The notes under the pieces were generated by a model. The model was not told the DNA's origin and searched no databases. It saw nothing but the letters and a program-made list of their open reading frames with translations. DNA of 64,000 nucleotides from an uncultured Victivallis sp. (lineage in GTDB: Bacteria > Verrucomicrobiota > Lentisphaeria > Victivallales > Victivallaceae), in the NCBI GenBank assembly GCA_944389895.1, contig CALXOA010000078.1, positions 19,785 to 83,784 on the forward strand. The letters run 5' to 3'. A program made the translations under genes and the position numbers. The stretch's first letter is position 1, and every line of letters starts with the position of its first letter. Below, piece by piece: positions 51,625 through 61,142 of the stretch.

Positions 51625-53313
51625 TTATTTCCCGACTTTCAGCACACCACCGGTGTCGGCACTGGTCGCCAGCGATGCGTATTTGGCGAGGTATCCGGTC
51701 CGGATCTTCGGTTCCCGCGGTTTCCACTGTTTCCGACGTTCGGCGATCACTTCTTCGGGGACGTCGAGATGGATGGTACGGTTCGGAATGTCGATTTCAA
51801 TGATGTCGCCGGGTTCCACCAGGCCGATCAGGCCGCCTGCGGCGGCTTCCGGGCTGACGTGGCCGATACATGCACCGCGGGTGCCGCCGGAAAAGCGCCC
51901 GTCCGTAACCAGAGCGACACTCTCGCCGAGTCCGCGCCCCATGATGTAGCTGGTCGGGGCGAGCATCTCCTGCATCCCGGGACCGCCTTTGGGGCCTTCA
52001 TAACGAATCACCACGACATCACCGGCTTTGACTTTGCCGGCGAGGATGCCTTCTCCGGCCTCCTCCTCGCTGTCGAAGATCACCGCCGGTCCCTTGTGGG
52101 TCAGCATCGCCGGAGCGACTCCGGCGGCTTTCACCACGCAACCTTTTTCCGCAAGGTTGCCGAACAGGATTGCCAGGCCGCCCTTTTCGCTGTAAGGGTT
52201 CGAAAGCGGGCGGATGATCGTTCCGTCCGGATCGGGAGCATCGGCATACTCCTCCGCCAGCGTTTTACCGGAAACGGTCGGAGCCGTACCGTCGATCAGT
52301 CCGGGAACCTTGCTGATTTCCTTGAGAATCGCCATGATGCCGCCGACCCGGCCGCAATCCTCGACGATATGGTACTGCACCGAAGGGGCGAGTTTGCAGA
52401 TATTCGGGGTGCGGGCTGAAATTTCGTCGAGTTTCCGGATATCCAGGCCGGTTCCGGCCTCGTTTGCGACCGCGAGGGTGTGCAGGACGGTATTCGAGGA
52501 GCCCCCCATCGCCATATCGAGCACCAGAGCGTTCTGAAACGCGGCCGGCGTTGCGAAATCCCTTGCCGTCGGCGGATTTTCCATTTTCGCCAGTTCAACT
52601 GCCCGGCGTGCCGCCCGCTTCCAGAGTTCGACACGTTCGGGGGAATCGGCTGCGATGGTGCCGTTGCCGGGCAGGGCGATTCCAAGCGCCTCGCAGAGGC
52701 AGTTCATGCTGTTGGCGGTGAACATTCCCGAGCAGGAGCCGGGGCCGGGACAGGCGGTACACTCCAGAGCCTCGAGTCCCTCGTCGCTGAGCTTGCCGAT
52801 CCGGTTGGCGGCGACCCCTTCAAAAATGGAAATCAGGTCGGTGTCGCGCCCGCCTTCGGTCTGGGGCTTTCCGGCGCGCATCGGGCCGCCGGAAGCGAAG
52901 ATGGTCGGAATATTCAGCCGCATCGCGCCCATCAGCATGCCCGGAACCACCTTGTCGCAGTTCGGAATACAGATCATCGCGTCGAACGGATGAGCGGTTC
53001 CCATGGTTTCGACGCTGTCGGCGATGATTTCACGGCTGGCGAGGGAGTATTTCATGCCCTTGTGCCCCATGGCGATACCGTCGCAGACCGCGATGGTATT
53101 GAATTCGTAGGGAACTCCGCCGGCTTCCCGGATCGCGTCGCAGATGATTTCCCCCACTTTTTTCAGGTGACAGTGACCGGGGACGATGTTGGTATAGGAG
53201 TTGCAGACGCCGATGAACGGCCGGTTGATCTCCTCCCGGGTGATGCCGGTTGCGCGCATCAGGGCGCGGTGCGGGGCGCGTTCAAGCCCCTTCTTCATGA
53301 TATCGCTGCGCAT
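51625..53313 (-). CDS. ilvD: Dihydroxy-acid dehydratase IlvD
   Basis: About 562 aa from the ATG at 53313 (AAGGAG eight bases upstream). Iron-sulfur dehydratase of valine, leucine and isoleucine synthesis. Cluster and active-site stretches: [28 protein letters not shown] and [20 protein letters not shown]; the C-terminal [21 protein letters not shown] is also diagnostic. IlvD rather than sugar-acid dehydratase is favoured by length and these motifs. Single gene. Confidence 0.95.
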   Translation of the reverse strand: MRSDIMKKGLERAPHRALMRATGITREEINRPFIGVCNSYTNIVPGHCHLKKVGEIICDAIREAGGVPYEFNTIAVCDGIAMGHKGMKYSLASREIIADSVETMGTAHPFDAMICIPNCDKVVPGMLMGAMRLNIPTIFASGGPMRAGKPQTEGGRDTDLISIFEGVAANRIGKLSDEGLEALECTACPGPGSCSGMFTANSMNCLCEALGIALPGNGTIAADSPERVELWKRAARRAVELAKMENPPTARDFATPAAFQNALVLDMAMGGSSNTVLHTLAVANEAGTGLDIRKLDEISARTPNICKLAPSVQYHIVEDCGRVGGIMAILKEISKVPGLIDGTAPTVSGKTLAEEYADAPDPDGTIIRPLSNPYSEKGGLAILFGNLAEKGCVVKAAGVAPAMLTHKGPAVIFDSEEEAGEGILAGKVKAGDVVVIRYEGPKGGPGMQEMLAPTSYIMGRGLGESVALVTDGRFSGGTRGACIGHVSPEAAAGGLIGLVEPGDIIEIDIPNRTIHLDVPEEVIAERRKQWKPREPKIRTGYLAKYASLATSADTGGVLKVGK

Positions 53314-53509
53314 TTCATTTTCTCCTTGGAAAAAACTGGTTTGCAGAATTGTCTGCCGAAAGAAATAATGTACCATCATCCTTTATAAAAGCAACTGAAA
53401 ACCGTGAAATTTCAAAGCATCTCTTGAAGTTGGAGAGCTGCGAAGGTATATTAAAATGATAGGAATGTGTTTAATGGAAAACTTCAGGAGTGGAAGGATC
53501 GACGGAAGA

Positions 53510-54964
53510 ATGTTTGAGTCATTAAGTGACAAACTGCACGACGTATTCCGCAAGCTGCGCGGGCAGAGTACGCTTTCCGAGGCGAATATCGCCGAGGCGA
53601 TGCGTGAAATCCGGCTGGCGTTGCTCGAGGCGGACGTCAATATCAACGTGGCCACCGAATTTATCGATTCGGTCAAGGCCGCCTGCGTCGGGCAGGATGT
53701 GGTTCGCAGCATCACCCCCGGCCAGCAGGTCGTCAAAATCGTCCATGACAATCTGGTCGATCTCCTCGGCGGCGGCGCCGCCGAACTGGAGTTCAAATCG
53801 AAACCGACCGTATTGATGCTGGTCGGATTGCACGGCAGCGGCAAGACCACCACCGCCGGTAAACTCGCGTTGAAGCTTCGCCGCGACGGGAAGAAGGTGC
53901 TTCTGGTTGCCGGGGACGTCTACCGTCCCGCCGCAATCGATCAGCTCGAAATCATCGGTCGTGAAATCGGTGTGCCGGTCCATGCCGAGCGAACCAGCGT
54001 CAATGTCGCGGCAATTGCGCTCAACGCGGTAGAACAGGCCGGAAAACAGGGATTCGATGTGGTGATCATCGATACCGCCGGCCGGTTGCAGATCGATGAT
54101 ACGATGGTTCAGGAGCTGGTGCGGATCCGGCAGGCGGTTCATCCCGATGAGGTGCTTCTGGTTGCCGATGCCGCTCTCGGGCAGGAGGCGGTTTCGGTCG
54201 CAGAGCACTTCCATCAGGCGCTGACACTGACCGGTTTCATTCTGACCAAACTTGACGGCGACGCCCGCGGCGGGGCTGCTCTTTCGATCCGCAAGGTAAC
54301 CGGCTGTCCGGTCAAATTCATCGGTATGGGGGAGAAACTCGACAGCCTCGAAGTGTTCTATCCCGAACGCATGGCCGGTCGCATTCTCGGTATGGGTGAT
54401 GTGGTTTCGCTGGTGGAAAAAGCCGCCGCCGAGATTGATGAAGAAGAGGCGAAGAAGCTGCAGGAAAAACTGCGGGCCAACAAATTCGATTACGATGATT
54501 TCCTTGCGCAGCTGCGGCAGATCAAGAAACTCGGGGGCATGGAAAGCATCCTCAAGTTTCTGCCCGGCGGCCGCCAGCTCGCCGGCATGCTCTCGGGAGT
54601 CGATCCGAAGCACTTCCTGCGCATGGAGGCGGTGATTCTGTCGATGACCAGGGCCGAACGGGCCAACCCGGATCTGATGGATTTCTCGCGCAAGAAGCGG
54701 ATCGCGAAAGGTTCCGGCGTTCCGGTTGAGACGGTCAGCAATCTGGTCAAACAGTTCGAATCGATGCGCAAGATGATGAAACACAACGGGATGATCGGCC
54801 GTCTGATGTCCGGCGCCCCGTTGCCGGAAACCGGGGCCCCCGGCACGTTCGGCGGCCTTCTCGGCGGACCGGCTCCGGTGTCGAAGAAGGAGCAGGAGCG
54901 TAAGAAACGGCTCGCAAAGCTCGCTAAGAAAGAGCGTCAGAAACAGCGTCGGCGCAAAAAGTGA
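53510..54964 (+). CDS. ffh: Signal recognition particle protein Ffh
   Basis: About 484 aa from the ATG at 53510 (MFESLSDKL, the universal Ffh start); an 18-codon longer reading is possible. N domain (1-85), G domain with G1 GLHGSGKTTTAGKLA, DTAGRLQ and TKLDGDARGG, then the Met-rich M domain with LRQIKKLGGMESILKFLPG and the RNA-binding RIAKGSG. The tail is strongly basic. Directs membrane proteins to the Sec translocon. First gene of the Mla-containing rightward run. Confidence 0.96.
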   Translation: MFESLSDKLHDVFRKLRGQSTLSEANIAEAMREIRLALLEADVNINVATEFIDSVKAACVGQDVVRSITPGQQVVKIVHDNLVDLLGGGAAELEFKSKPTVLMLVGLHGSGKTTTAGKLALKLRRDGKKVLLVAGDVYRPAAIDQLEIIGREIGVPVHAERTSVNVAAIALNAVEQAGKQGFDVVIIDTAGRLQIDDTMVQELVRIRQAVHPDEVLLVADAALGQEAVSVAEHFHQALTLTGFILTKLDGDARGGAALSIRKVTGCPVKFIGMGEKLDSLEVFYPERMAGRILGMGDVVSLVEKAAAEIDEEEAKKLQEKLRANKFDYDDFLAQLRQIKKLGGMESILKFLPGGRQLAGMLSGVDPKHFLRMEAVILSMTRAERANPDLMDFSRKKRIAKGSGVPVETVSNLVKQFESMRKMMKHNGMIGRLMSGAPLPETGAPGTFGGLLGGPAPVSKKEQERKKRLAKLAKKERQKQRRRKK

Positions 54965-54988
54965 ATCGCCCCGGAAGGAGGAGAACCC

Positions 54989-55789
54989 GTGTACACTTTG
55001 ATGATTTCAGCTCTGGCCGGTGCGGCGATCGCGGTGATCACGACGCGTGATCTCGGTCTCGGCTGGGGAATTTTCTGTTTGTTTGCGACGATGTTGATCG
55101 TTCAGTTGCTGATCGGGCTGGCCATCCGCAGAAAAGTGACGAAAATCAATCTGGAGCTCCAGCGGATCATGCAGAACGGACAGGCGAAGGCCAACCGTCA
55201 GCTTCAGCTGTTTCAGCAGCGGCCGCCGGGGAATCTGCGCATGGCGCAGCAGGCGCTTGAAAAGATTCAGTTCGATGCCGTCCGCGAAGCGCTTGACGCG
55301 ACGAAACGCTTTGAACCCTATTACCGCTGGAACATGTTGCTCAAAAAGCAGATCAATACCATGAAAATGCAGTTGCGCTTCCAGTTGCGCGAATATGCGG
55401 CGGTGGATGAGCTCCTGAAGCACTGCCTCCTTCTGGATGCGCGATCGCTGGCGATCAAACTGGTCCGGCTCTACAAACAGGAGGATCCGGGGCTTGACCG
55501 GTTCTACGAAAAAAAGTGCCGCAAACTCAAAGGCGAAGACGGTGCGCTGGTTGCTTCGACCTATGCGTGGATCAAACTGCATCAGAATGAACCGGCGAAG
55601 GCAACCGCCGCACTGGTGGCGGCGCGGAAACTCTCCGACAATCAGACGCTGGTCGAAAACTGCGACCGGCTGGTAAACGGCAGATACAAGCATTTCAGCA
55701 ATGCCGGATTCGGCGATCAGTGGTATTCGCTCTATCTGGAGGAACCTAAGATCAAGCCGCAGCGGCAGATGCAGCAGCGGATGTATTGA
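54989..55789 (+). CDS. Membrane protein with TPR-like helical domain
   Basis: 266 aa with a GTG start (AAGGAGGAG upstream). Two membrane helices at residues about 1-20 and 28-47, then an all-helical domain of roughly 200 residues (MAQQALEKIQFDAVREALDA, KLVRLYKQEDPGLDRFYEKK, KATAALVAARKLSDNQTLVENC) that looks like degenerate tetratricopeptide repeats, similar in layout to HemY-type proteins. No family named. It sits between ffh and the lipid transport genes with short gaps. Confidence 0.75.
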   Translation: MYTLMISALAGAAIAVITTRDLGLGWGIFCLFATMLIVQLLIGLAIRRKVTKINLELQRIMQNGQAKANRQLQLFQQRPPGNLRMAQQALEKIQFDAVREALDATKRFEPYYRWNMLLKKQINTMKMQLRFQLREYAAVDELLKHCLLLDARSLAIKLVRLYKQEDPGLDRFYEKKCRKLKGEDGALVASTYAWIKLHQNEPAKATAALVAARKLSDNQTLVENCDRLVNGRYKHFSNAGFGDQWYSLYLEEPKIKPQRQMQQRMY

Positions 55790-55815
55790 AAAGTCAGGAG
55801 GGGAGGTTCGTCGCG

Positions 55816-56607
55816 ATGGCGGAACCCGCTTCAGCCGGTACGTGGATGCAGTCGTTTCTGGCGGCGCTTGCCGGTCCGGTGATTTTCATCGGCCGGGTGG
55901 CGTCGATCGTGCCGCTTATGCGGCAGCGCAAGCAGCTCCGGCTTCGGGAAACCGCCTACTACCTCGACCTCTGCGGTGCGAAATCGCTGCCGATTGTATT
56001 GGCGATCTGCTTTCTGATGGGATTGGTGATGGCAGTCAACGGCGAAATTCAGTTGAGCAAAGTCGGGCAGGAGATCTTTGTCGTCGATCTGGTCGGGTTC
56101 GCGGTATTGAAAGAGTTCGGGCCGCTGATGGTCGCATTGATTGCGACAGGTCGGGCCGGTTCGGCTTTCGCCGCTGAAATCGGCACGATGAAGGTGGATG
56201 AGGAGATCAGCGCTCTGGCGACGATGGGGATTCGTCCCGAGGCGTACCTGGTGCTGCCGAAACTGCTGGCGATGTTGCTGGCGCTGCCGGTGTTGACCGT
56301 ATTCGGCGACGCTGCCGGCATCCTCGGCGGAATGGTGATCGGCGTGACTTCGATGGATATTCCGATCGCCGCCTACTGGTCGCGGACGGTGGAATCTCTG
56401 GACTATATGACCTTCCTGCTGGGGGCAGCTAAAAGCTTTGCCTTTGCCGTGGTGATCACGCTGGCCGGATGCTATTACGGTTTCGTCACGAGGGCTGATG
56501 CGCAGGGAGTCGGCCGGGCAGCCACCAGTGCGGTGGTCGCATCGATATTCCTGGTGGTGATCGTCGACGTCATCATTACGATACTTTATTCGTTCATCGG
56601 TTACTGA
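55816..56607 (+). CDS. mlaE: Phospholipid transport permease MlaE
   Basis: About 263 aa from the ATG at 55816 (AGGAGGGGAGG upstream). Inner-membrane permease of the MlaFEDB-type system that moves phospholipids between inner and outer membranes. The signature EFGPLMVALIATGRAGSAFAAE is followed by IGTMKVDEEISALATMGI, both diagnostic for MlaE/YrbE. About five to six hydrophobic segments. Immediately followed by mlaF and mlaD. Confidence 0.94.
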   Translation: MAEPASAGTWMQSFLAALAGPVIFIGRVASIVPLMRQRKQLRLRETAYYLDLCGAKSLPIVLAICFLMGLVMAVNGEIQLSKVGQEIFVVDLVGFAVLKEFGPLMVALIATGRAGSAFAAEIGTMKVDEEISALATMGIRPEAYLVLPKLLAMLLALPVLTVFGDAAGILGGMVIGVTSMDIPIAAYWSRTVESLDYMTFLLGAAKSFAFAVVITLAGCYYGFVTRADAQGVGRAATSAVVASIFLVVIVDVIITILYSFIGY

Positions 56608-56614
56608 GGTGGTT

Positions 56615-57412
56615 ATGGAATCCGGGGAAAAAACGGAAATCCTGGTTGAAGATCTTTCGATCGGCTACGGTTCGAATGTGCTGATGGAGCATCTGAACTT
56701 CGAAGTGAAGTCCGGAGAGATTTTCTGCATCATGGGTGGTTCCGGCTGCGGCAAGAGCACTTTGCTTAAACATATCATAGGGCTCTACCTTCCGCTCCGG
56801 GGAGACATTCTGATCGAAGGGGAGAGCATCGTGACCGCCGACGAATCCCGGAAACGGGCAATCATGCGCCGCTTCGGGGTCACCTATCAGGGCGGGGCGC
56901 TCTTCGGCTCGATGACGGTTGCGGAAAATGTCGCGTTGCCGCTGCAGGAGTACACGGACCTGTCGCGCGACGAGATCGCGAAACGGGTGGAGGAAAAACT
57001 CAAGCTGGTCGACCTCTCCGGTTTTGGTGACTACATGCCCTCCGAGCTTTCCGGCGGCATGCGCAAGCGCGCCGGTCTTGCGCGGGCGATGGCTCTGGAT
57101 CCCCGGCTGCTGTTCTTCGATGAACCTTCGGCGGGGCTCGATCCGATCACCTCGGCGGACCTCGACCGGCTGATTCTGCGAATGCGCGAGAGATTCGGTT
57201 CGACGATCGTGGTGGTGACGCATGAACTGGACAGTGTGTTCACAATCGCCGATCGGGTCATCATGATGGATAAGAAAGCCAGGACCATCGTCGCGTCGGG
57301 GGATCCGGTCGAACTGCGCGATCACTGCCCGAACCGCCTTGTGCGGGCGTTTCTGACCCGTGACGGGCTGAAACGCGAGATGCGCGACGTCGATGTCAGG
57401 GAAGTGGAGTGA
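56615..57412 (+). CDS. mlaF: Phospholipid transport ATPase MlaF
   Basis: 265 aa. ABC ATPase partner of MlaE: Walker A GGSGCGKST, Q-loop YQGGALFGSMTVAENVALPL (typical of MlaF/Ttg2A), signature LSGGMRKRAGLARAM, Walker B LLFFDEPSAGLDP. Starts seven bases after mlaE with GAGG upstream. The ATG at 56615 is preferred over a GTG two codons earlier. Confidence 0.95.
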   Translation: MESGEKTEILVEDLSIGYGSNVLMEHLNFEVKSGEIFCIMGGSGCGKSTLLKHIIGLYLPLRGDILIEGESIVTADESRKRAIMRRFGVTYQGGALFGSMTVAENVALPLQEYTDLSRDEIAKRVEEKLKLVDLSGFGDYMPSELSGGMRKRAGLARAMALDPRLLFFDEPSAGLDPITSADLDRLILRMRERFGSTIVVVTHELDSVFTIADRVIMMDKKARTIVASGDPVELRDHCPNRLVRAFLTRDGLKREMRDVDVREVE

Positions 57413-57415
57413 GCC

Positions 57416-58399
57416 ATGAATGATCAGACGCAGAAGTTCCGATTGGGGGTTTTCGTCATCGGCGGAGTTGTGCTTCTGCTGGCGATGATGTTTTTCCTCG
57501 GCATGTCGAATCTCTTTTCCCGCCGGGCTGTCGTCTGCACCTATTTTTCGGAATCGGTGCAGGGATTGACGGTCGGTTCTTCGGTCAAATACCGGGGGGT
57601 GCCGATCGGTACGGTGTCGAAGATCATGATCCGGGTCAGCGACAAGCTGGTCGAAGTGAACATGGAAATAGAGCTTGATCATTTCGTCGGCTCCGACTCC
57701 TCGCGGGGCGGACAGCAGGAGGAGTTCCACTCCTTCTTCCGCTCCGAACTGGAACAGGGGTTGCGCTGCCGGCTGGAGTATGCCGGAATCACCGGAATGC
57801 GCTACATCGACTTCGACTACTTCGTGCCGCCCGGTCAGGCGCTTCCCGAGCCGCCCGTCACACCCGGGATCGCCGGTGCGCTTTACATTCCGCCGGTGCC
57901 GTCGTCGTTCCGGGATATTCTGAAGGCGCTGAGCACTTCGCTGGAGCGGATCAGCCGGATCCGTTTCGAGGAGATCTCCGACGGGTTGGAACGCAGCCTC
58001 AGCGAGGTTTCCGGCATCCTTTCCGATCCCGCACTCAAGTCGGCGATCGGGCGGATCAATGACGCGGCCGAAAATCTCGAACGGGGAACCGACACGTTGT
58101 CCCGGGTGTTCAGCGAAGCGCGGCTGGAGAACCTGATGAATATTCTTGAGAAGGATCTCCGGGCGATCGACGCCTTGACCGGCCAGCTGGTTGACGAATC
58201 AAAAGGGTTGAAGCTGGCGGAGAGCTCGGCGGCATTCCGGGATGCCGCAGGTGCGGTTGTCGACGGGCAGGCGCAGCTGGCGAATACCCTTGAGAAGCTC
58301 AACCAGACTCTGGATGCGGTCCGGATGCTGGTCGATTATCTTGAGCAGGATCCGAGTTCGATCATCAGCGGCAAAAAGAAACCGCCGCTTGCGGAGTGA
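57416..58399 (+). CDS. mlaD: MCE-domain substrate-binding protein MlaD
   Basis: 327 aa. One N-terminal membrane helix (residues about 10-30), then an MCE domain (FSESVQGLTVGSSVKYRGVPIGTV) and a long helical C-terminal part (about 170-320) that could form a coiled-coil channel as in longer MCE proteins. Binds phospholipid on the periplasmic side of the Mla complex. Overlap-free, three bases after the mlaF stop. MlaC and MlaB homologues are not in the window. Confidence 0.93.
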   Translation: MNDQTQKFRLGVFVIGGVVLLLAMMFFLGMSNLFSRRAVVCTYFSESVQGLTVGSSVKYRGVPIGTVSKIMIRVSDKLVEVNMEIELDHFVGSDSSRGGQQEEFHSFFRSELEQGLRCRLEYAGITGMRYIDFDYFVPPGQALPEPPVTPGIAGALYIPPVPSSFRDILKALSTSLERISRIRFEEISDGLERSLSEVSGILSDPALKSAIGRINDAAENLERGTDTLSRVFSEARLENLMNILEKDLRAIDALTGQLVDESKGLKLAESSAAFRDAAGAVVDGQAQLANTLEKLNQTLDAVRMLVDYLEQDPSSIISGKKKPPLAE

Positions 58400-58402
58400 T
58401 TC

Positions 58403-58801
58403 ATGCCGGAGCCAATCGACAACGAAGCGGAGCGCAAAATTGCCGGTATTCTCAGTCGGGAGTCCCGTTATGCGGCGGGAGCTTACACGTTTGTAGCCGA
58501 AGCCGTCACATTCACGGTCGGCCGGCTGTCGGTTCATCGGCATGTTTCCGCCCGTGAACTGCTTGAGGGAATCCGCGACTATGCGGCAGGCCAGTTCGGT
58601 GTGATGGCAGGGGAAGTGCTGCATGAATGGGGAATCCATGAGGCGACCGACGTGGGACGGATCGTCTACCTGATGATCGACGCGAAGCTGCTTGCCGCCT
58701 CGGAGGAGGATTCTCCGGAGGATTTCAACATCGATTTTGACCTGGTCCCGGAAGAGGCGGTTTCTCCTGCCGTCGGCCGAACGCTGCCGAAGATCGATTG
58801 A
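58403..58801 (+). CDS. Minf_1886-family protein
   Basis: 132 aa. ILSRESRYAAGAYTFVAEAV followed by RHVSARELLEGIRDYAAGQFG and LHEWGIHEATDVGRIVYLMI match the Minf_1886 family, a conserved small protein found mostly in Planctomycetes, Verrucomicrobia and Lentisphaerae. Its function is unknown. Three bases after mlaD, so cotranscribed with the lipid transport genes. Convergent with araD, with only 13 bp between stops and no clear terminator. Confidence 0.85.
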   Translation: MPEPIDNEAERKIAGILSRESRYAAGAYTFVAEAVTFTVGRLSVHRHVSARELLEGIRDYAAGQFGVMAGEVLHEWGIHEATDVGRIVYLMIDAKLLAASEEDSPEDFNIDFDLVPEEAVSPAVGRTLPKID

Positions 58802-58814
58802 TGCGGAGACAGAT

Positions 58815-59510
58815 TTACTTCTGTCCGTAGTAGGCGTTTTTCCCGTGCTTGCGGAAATAGTGTTTGTCGATCAGCGATTGTTTCAACCGTTTCACATCGG
58901 GATTGATCTGTTCTGTCAGCAACGCCATCCGGCACAGCTCCTCGAGAATCCGGGCGTGGTAGACCGCTTTTGCGGCACTTTTTCCCCAGGTGAACGGCCC
59001 GTGACCGGCAACCAGAGCCATCGGCACCTCCATCGGGTCGAGTCCGCCGGCACGGAACCGATCGAGGATCTGACGACCTGTTTCGGTTTCGTAATCGTTT
59101 TGGATCCGTTCATCGGCCATCGGCGCGGTACAGGGAACGTCCTCCGCCAGATGGTCGGCGTGTGTGGTACCGTAAAGCGGCACGTCGCGCTCCGCCTGCG
59201 CCCAGGCGACCGCCCAGGTCGAATGGGTGTGGACGATTCCGCCGATACCGGCCCAGTTGCGGTAAAGTTCCAGATGGGTGTTGGTGTCGCTTGAAGGACG
59301 CAGCCGGCCGTCGAGTTGCCGCCCGTCCAGATCGACGACTGCGATGTCGTCGGGCGTCAGTTTATTGTAATCGACACCGGAAGGCTTGATGGCGACGGCA
59401 TTCGCCTCGCGGTCGATGCAGCTGACATTGCCGAAGGTATAGATGACCAACCCGAGTTGCGGCAGCAGCAGATTGGCCTCGTAACACTCCTGTTTCAACT
59501 TATCGAACAT
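58815..59510 (-). CDS. araD: L-ribulose-5-phosphate 4-epimerase
   Basis: About 231 aa from the ATG at 59510, overlapping araB by 11 bp, with GGAG upstream. Converts L-ribulose 5-phosphate to D-xylulose 5-phosphate. Class II aldolase/epimerase fold: GNVSCIDREANAVAIKPSG, SSDTNTHLELYRNW, zinc ligands in GIVHTHSTWAVAWAQ, and GHGPFTWGKSA. Length and FGNVS start fit AraD rather than fuculose aldolase. Completes the arabinose route with AraB here and AraA at 10.3 kb. Confidence 0.95.
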   Translation of the reverse strand: MFDKLKQECYEANLLLPQLGLVIYTFGNVSCIDREANAVAIKPSGVDYNKLTPDDIAVVDLDGRQLDGRLRPSSDTNTHLELYRNWAGIGGIVHTHSTWAVAWAQAERDVPLYGTTHADHLAEDVPCTAPMADERIQNDYETETGRQILDRFRAGGLDPMEVPMALVAGHGPFTWGKSAAKAVYHARILEELCRMALLTEQINPDVKRLKQSLIDKHYFRKHGKNAYYGQK

Positions 59511-61092
59511 CGGCCATGATCTCCTTTTCGGTTGCAGCCGCATATCGCAGATAACGGCGGTAGAGTGTTTCATAACCGGCGACATTTGCCGGGATCGGTT
59601 CGTAGATCGCGTCGAAGCCGGAGTTCATTTTTTCCATGGCCATTTCGATATCGGGCCAGAGTTTTGCCGCCGTCGCCGCAAACATCGCTCCGCCGAGCGC
59701 ACACACCTGGTCGGAGGCTGCCACCCTGATCGGCATATTCATTACATCCGCGCAACATTGCATCACGAAAGGGGATTTTCTGGAAATTCCACCGATCGCA
59801 ACCACGGAATCGACGGAGATTCCCTCCCTGACGAAACGTTCGGCGATCCGACGCGCTCCGAACGCGGTTGCTTCCACCAGCGCCCGGAATACCGCCGGAG
59901 CCGTGGTGCCGGCAACGAGTCCGAAGAGCGCTCCCGAGAGGTAAGCGTTGGCGTCCGGAGTACGCCGGCCGTTGATCCAGTCGAGCGCCAGCACTCCCGC
60001 CGGATCGATCGGCAGTGCCGCCGCTTCGGCTTCCAGTTTCGGCAGTGATACCTCGCCGGCCCACGACAGGAAGCGTTTGAACCAGGCATAAAGATCACCG
60101 AACGCCGACTGTCCGGCTTCCAGCCCGGTCAGCCCGGGAACCACCGAACCGTTGACCTGGCCGCAGATGCCGCGCACGCATTGTTCCACCCGTGGTGCAA
60201 CGATGATGTCGCAGGTGGAGGTGCCGATCACCTTGACCAGCTGACCCGGCCTGATGTCTGCTCCCACCGCTCCGAAATGGCAGTCGAAGGCGCTTCCGGC
60301 AACCACCACGTCAGGGGAAAGCCCGAGCCGGGCGGCCCAGGCGGGAGTCAGAGTTCCGACCGGCACATCCGCGGTAAACGTTTCGCTGTAGAGCCGGTCG
60401 CGGATACCAGCGAGCAACGGATCAATGCCGGAAAAAAACTCCTCCGGCGGCAATCCCCCCCACGACTCATGCCACATCGCCTTGTGGCCTGCTGCGCAAC
60501 GGCTGCGTTTCATGGTCAGGGGATCGGTGGTACCGGTCAGTTCCGCGGTGATCCAGTCGCAGTGTTCCACCCAGCTGAACGCGGCGGAGCGGACCTTTTC
60601 GTTGTGCCGGAGCACATGCAGTATTTTGGACCAGAACCATTCACTTGAATAGATTCCACCCTCGTACCTGGTGTAGTCCACTCCTCCGGGACGGTGGGCG
60701 GCAGCATTGATCTCATCGGCTTCGCGTCGGGCGGTATGGTCTTTCCAGAGAAGGAACATCGCATCGGGATCGGCGGAAAATTCCGGCAACAGCGACAACG
60801 GTGTGCCGTTCCGGTCGACTGCGCAGGGAGTCGAACCGGTCGTGTCTATGCCGATTCCGGCAACGGCCGCCGGATCACAGCACCGGAGCACTTCGCGGAT
60901 GGTCGCTTCGACTCCTTCCAGATAATCGAGCGGATGCTGACGGTATTGCGACCGGGCGGCACAGCAGAACTCTCCGTTTGCCCAGCGTGCATAAGGGTGA
61001 ACCGCCGAGGCGACGATTCCGCCGTCACTCCGCACCAGGACGGCGCGCACACTGTCTGTGCCGAAGTCCAGACCGATTACCAGATTCTTCAT
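59500..61092 (-). CDS. araB: Ribulokinase
   Basis: About 530 aa. FGGY-family kinase: the ATP-binding start LVIGLDFGTDSVRAVLV, GIGIDTTGSTPCAV, IGTSTCDIIVAP and IAIGG-like VVAIGGISRKSPFVMQCCAD. Length and GLDFGTDSVRA match AraB, which phosphorylates L-ribulose at O5. The ATG at 61092 has AAGGG eight bases upstream; the ATG at 61098 is too close to it. It sits 50 bp after the dehydrogenase gene and overlaps araD. Confidence 0.93.
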   Translation of the reverse strand: MKNLVIGLDFGTDSVRAVLVRSDGGIVASAVHPYARWANGEFCCAARSQYRQHPLDYLEGVEATIREVLRCCDPAAVAGIGIDTTGSTPCAVDRNGTPLSLLPEFSADPDAMFLLWKDHTARREADEINAAAHRPGGVDYTRYEGGIYSSEWFWSKILHVLRHNEKVRSAAFSWVEHCDWITAELTGTTDPLTMKRSRCAAGHKAMWHESWGGLPPEEFFSGIDPLLAGIRDRLYSETFTADVPVGTLTPAWAARLGLSPDVVVAGSAFDCHFGAVGADIRPGQLVKVIGTSTCDIIVAPRVEQCVRGICGQVNGSVVPGLTGLEAGQSAFGDLYAWFKRFLSWAGEVSLPKLEAEAAALPIDPAGVLALDWINGRRTPDANAYLSGALFGLVAGTTAPAVFRALVEATAFGARRIAERFVREGISVDSVVAIGGISRKSPFVMQCCADVMNMPIRVAASDQVCALGGAMFAATAAKLWPDIEMAMEKMNSGFDAIYEPIPANVAGYETLYRRYLRYAAATEKEIMADVR

Positions 61093-61142
61093 ATTCATTT
61101 CCCTTGTTGTGAAGGATTCACCGCATGTTGTGGCGACGGCGC

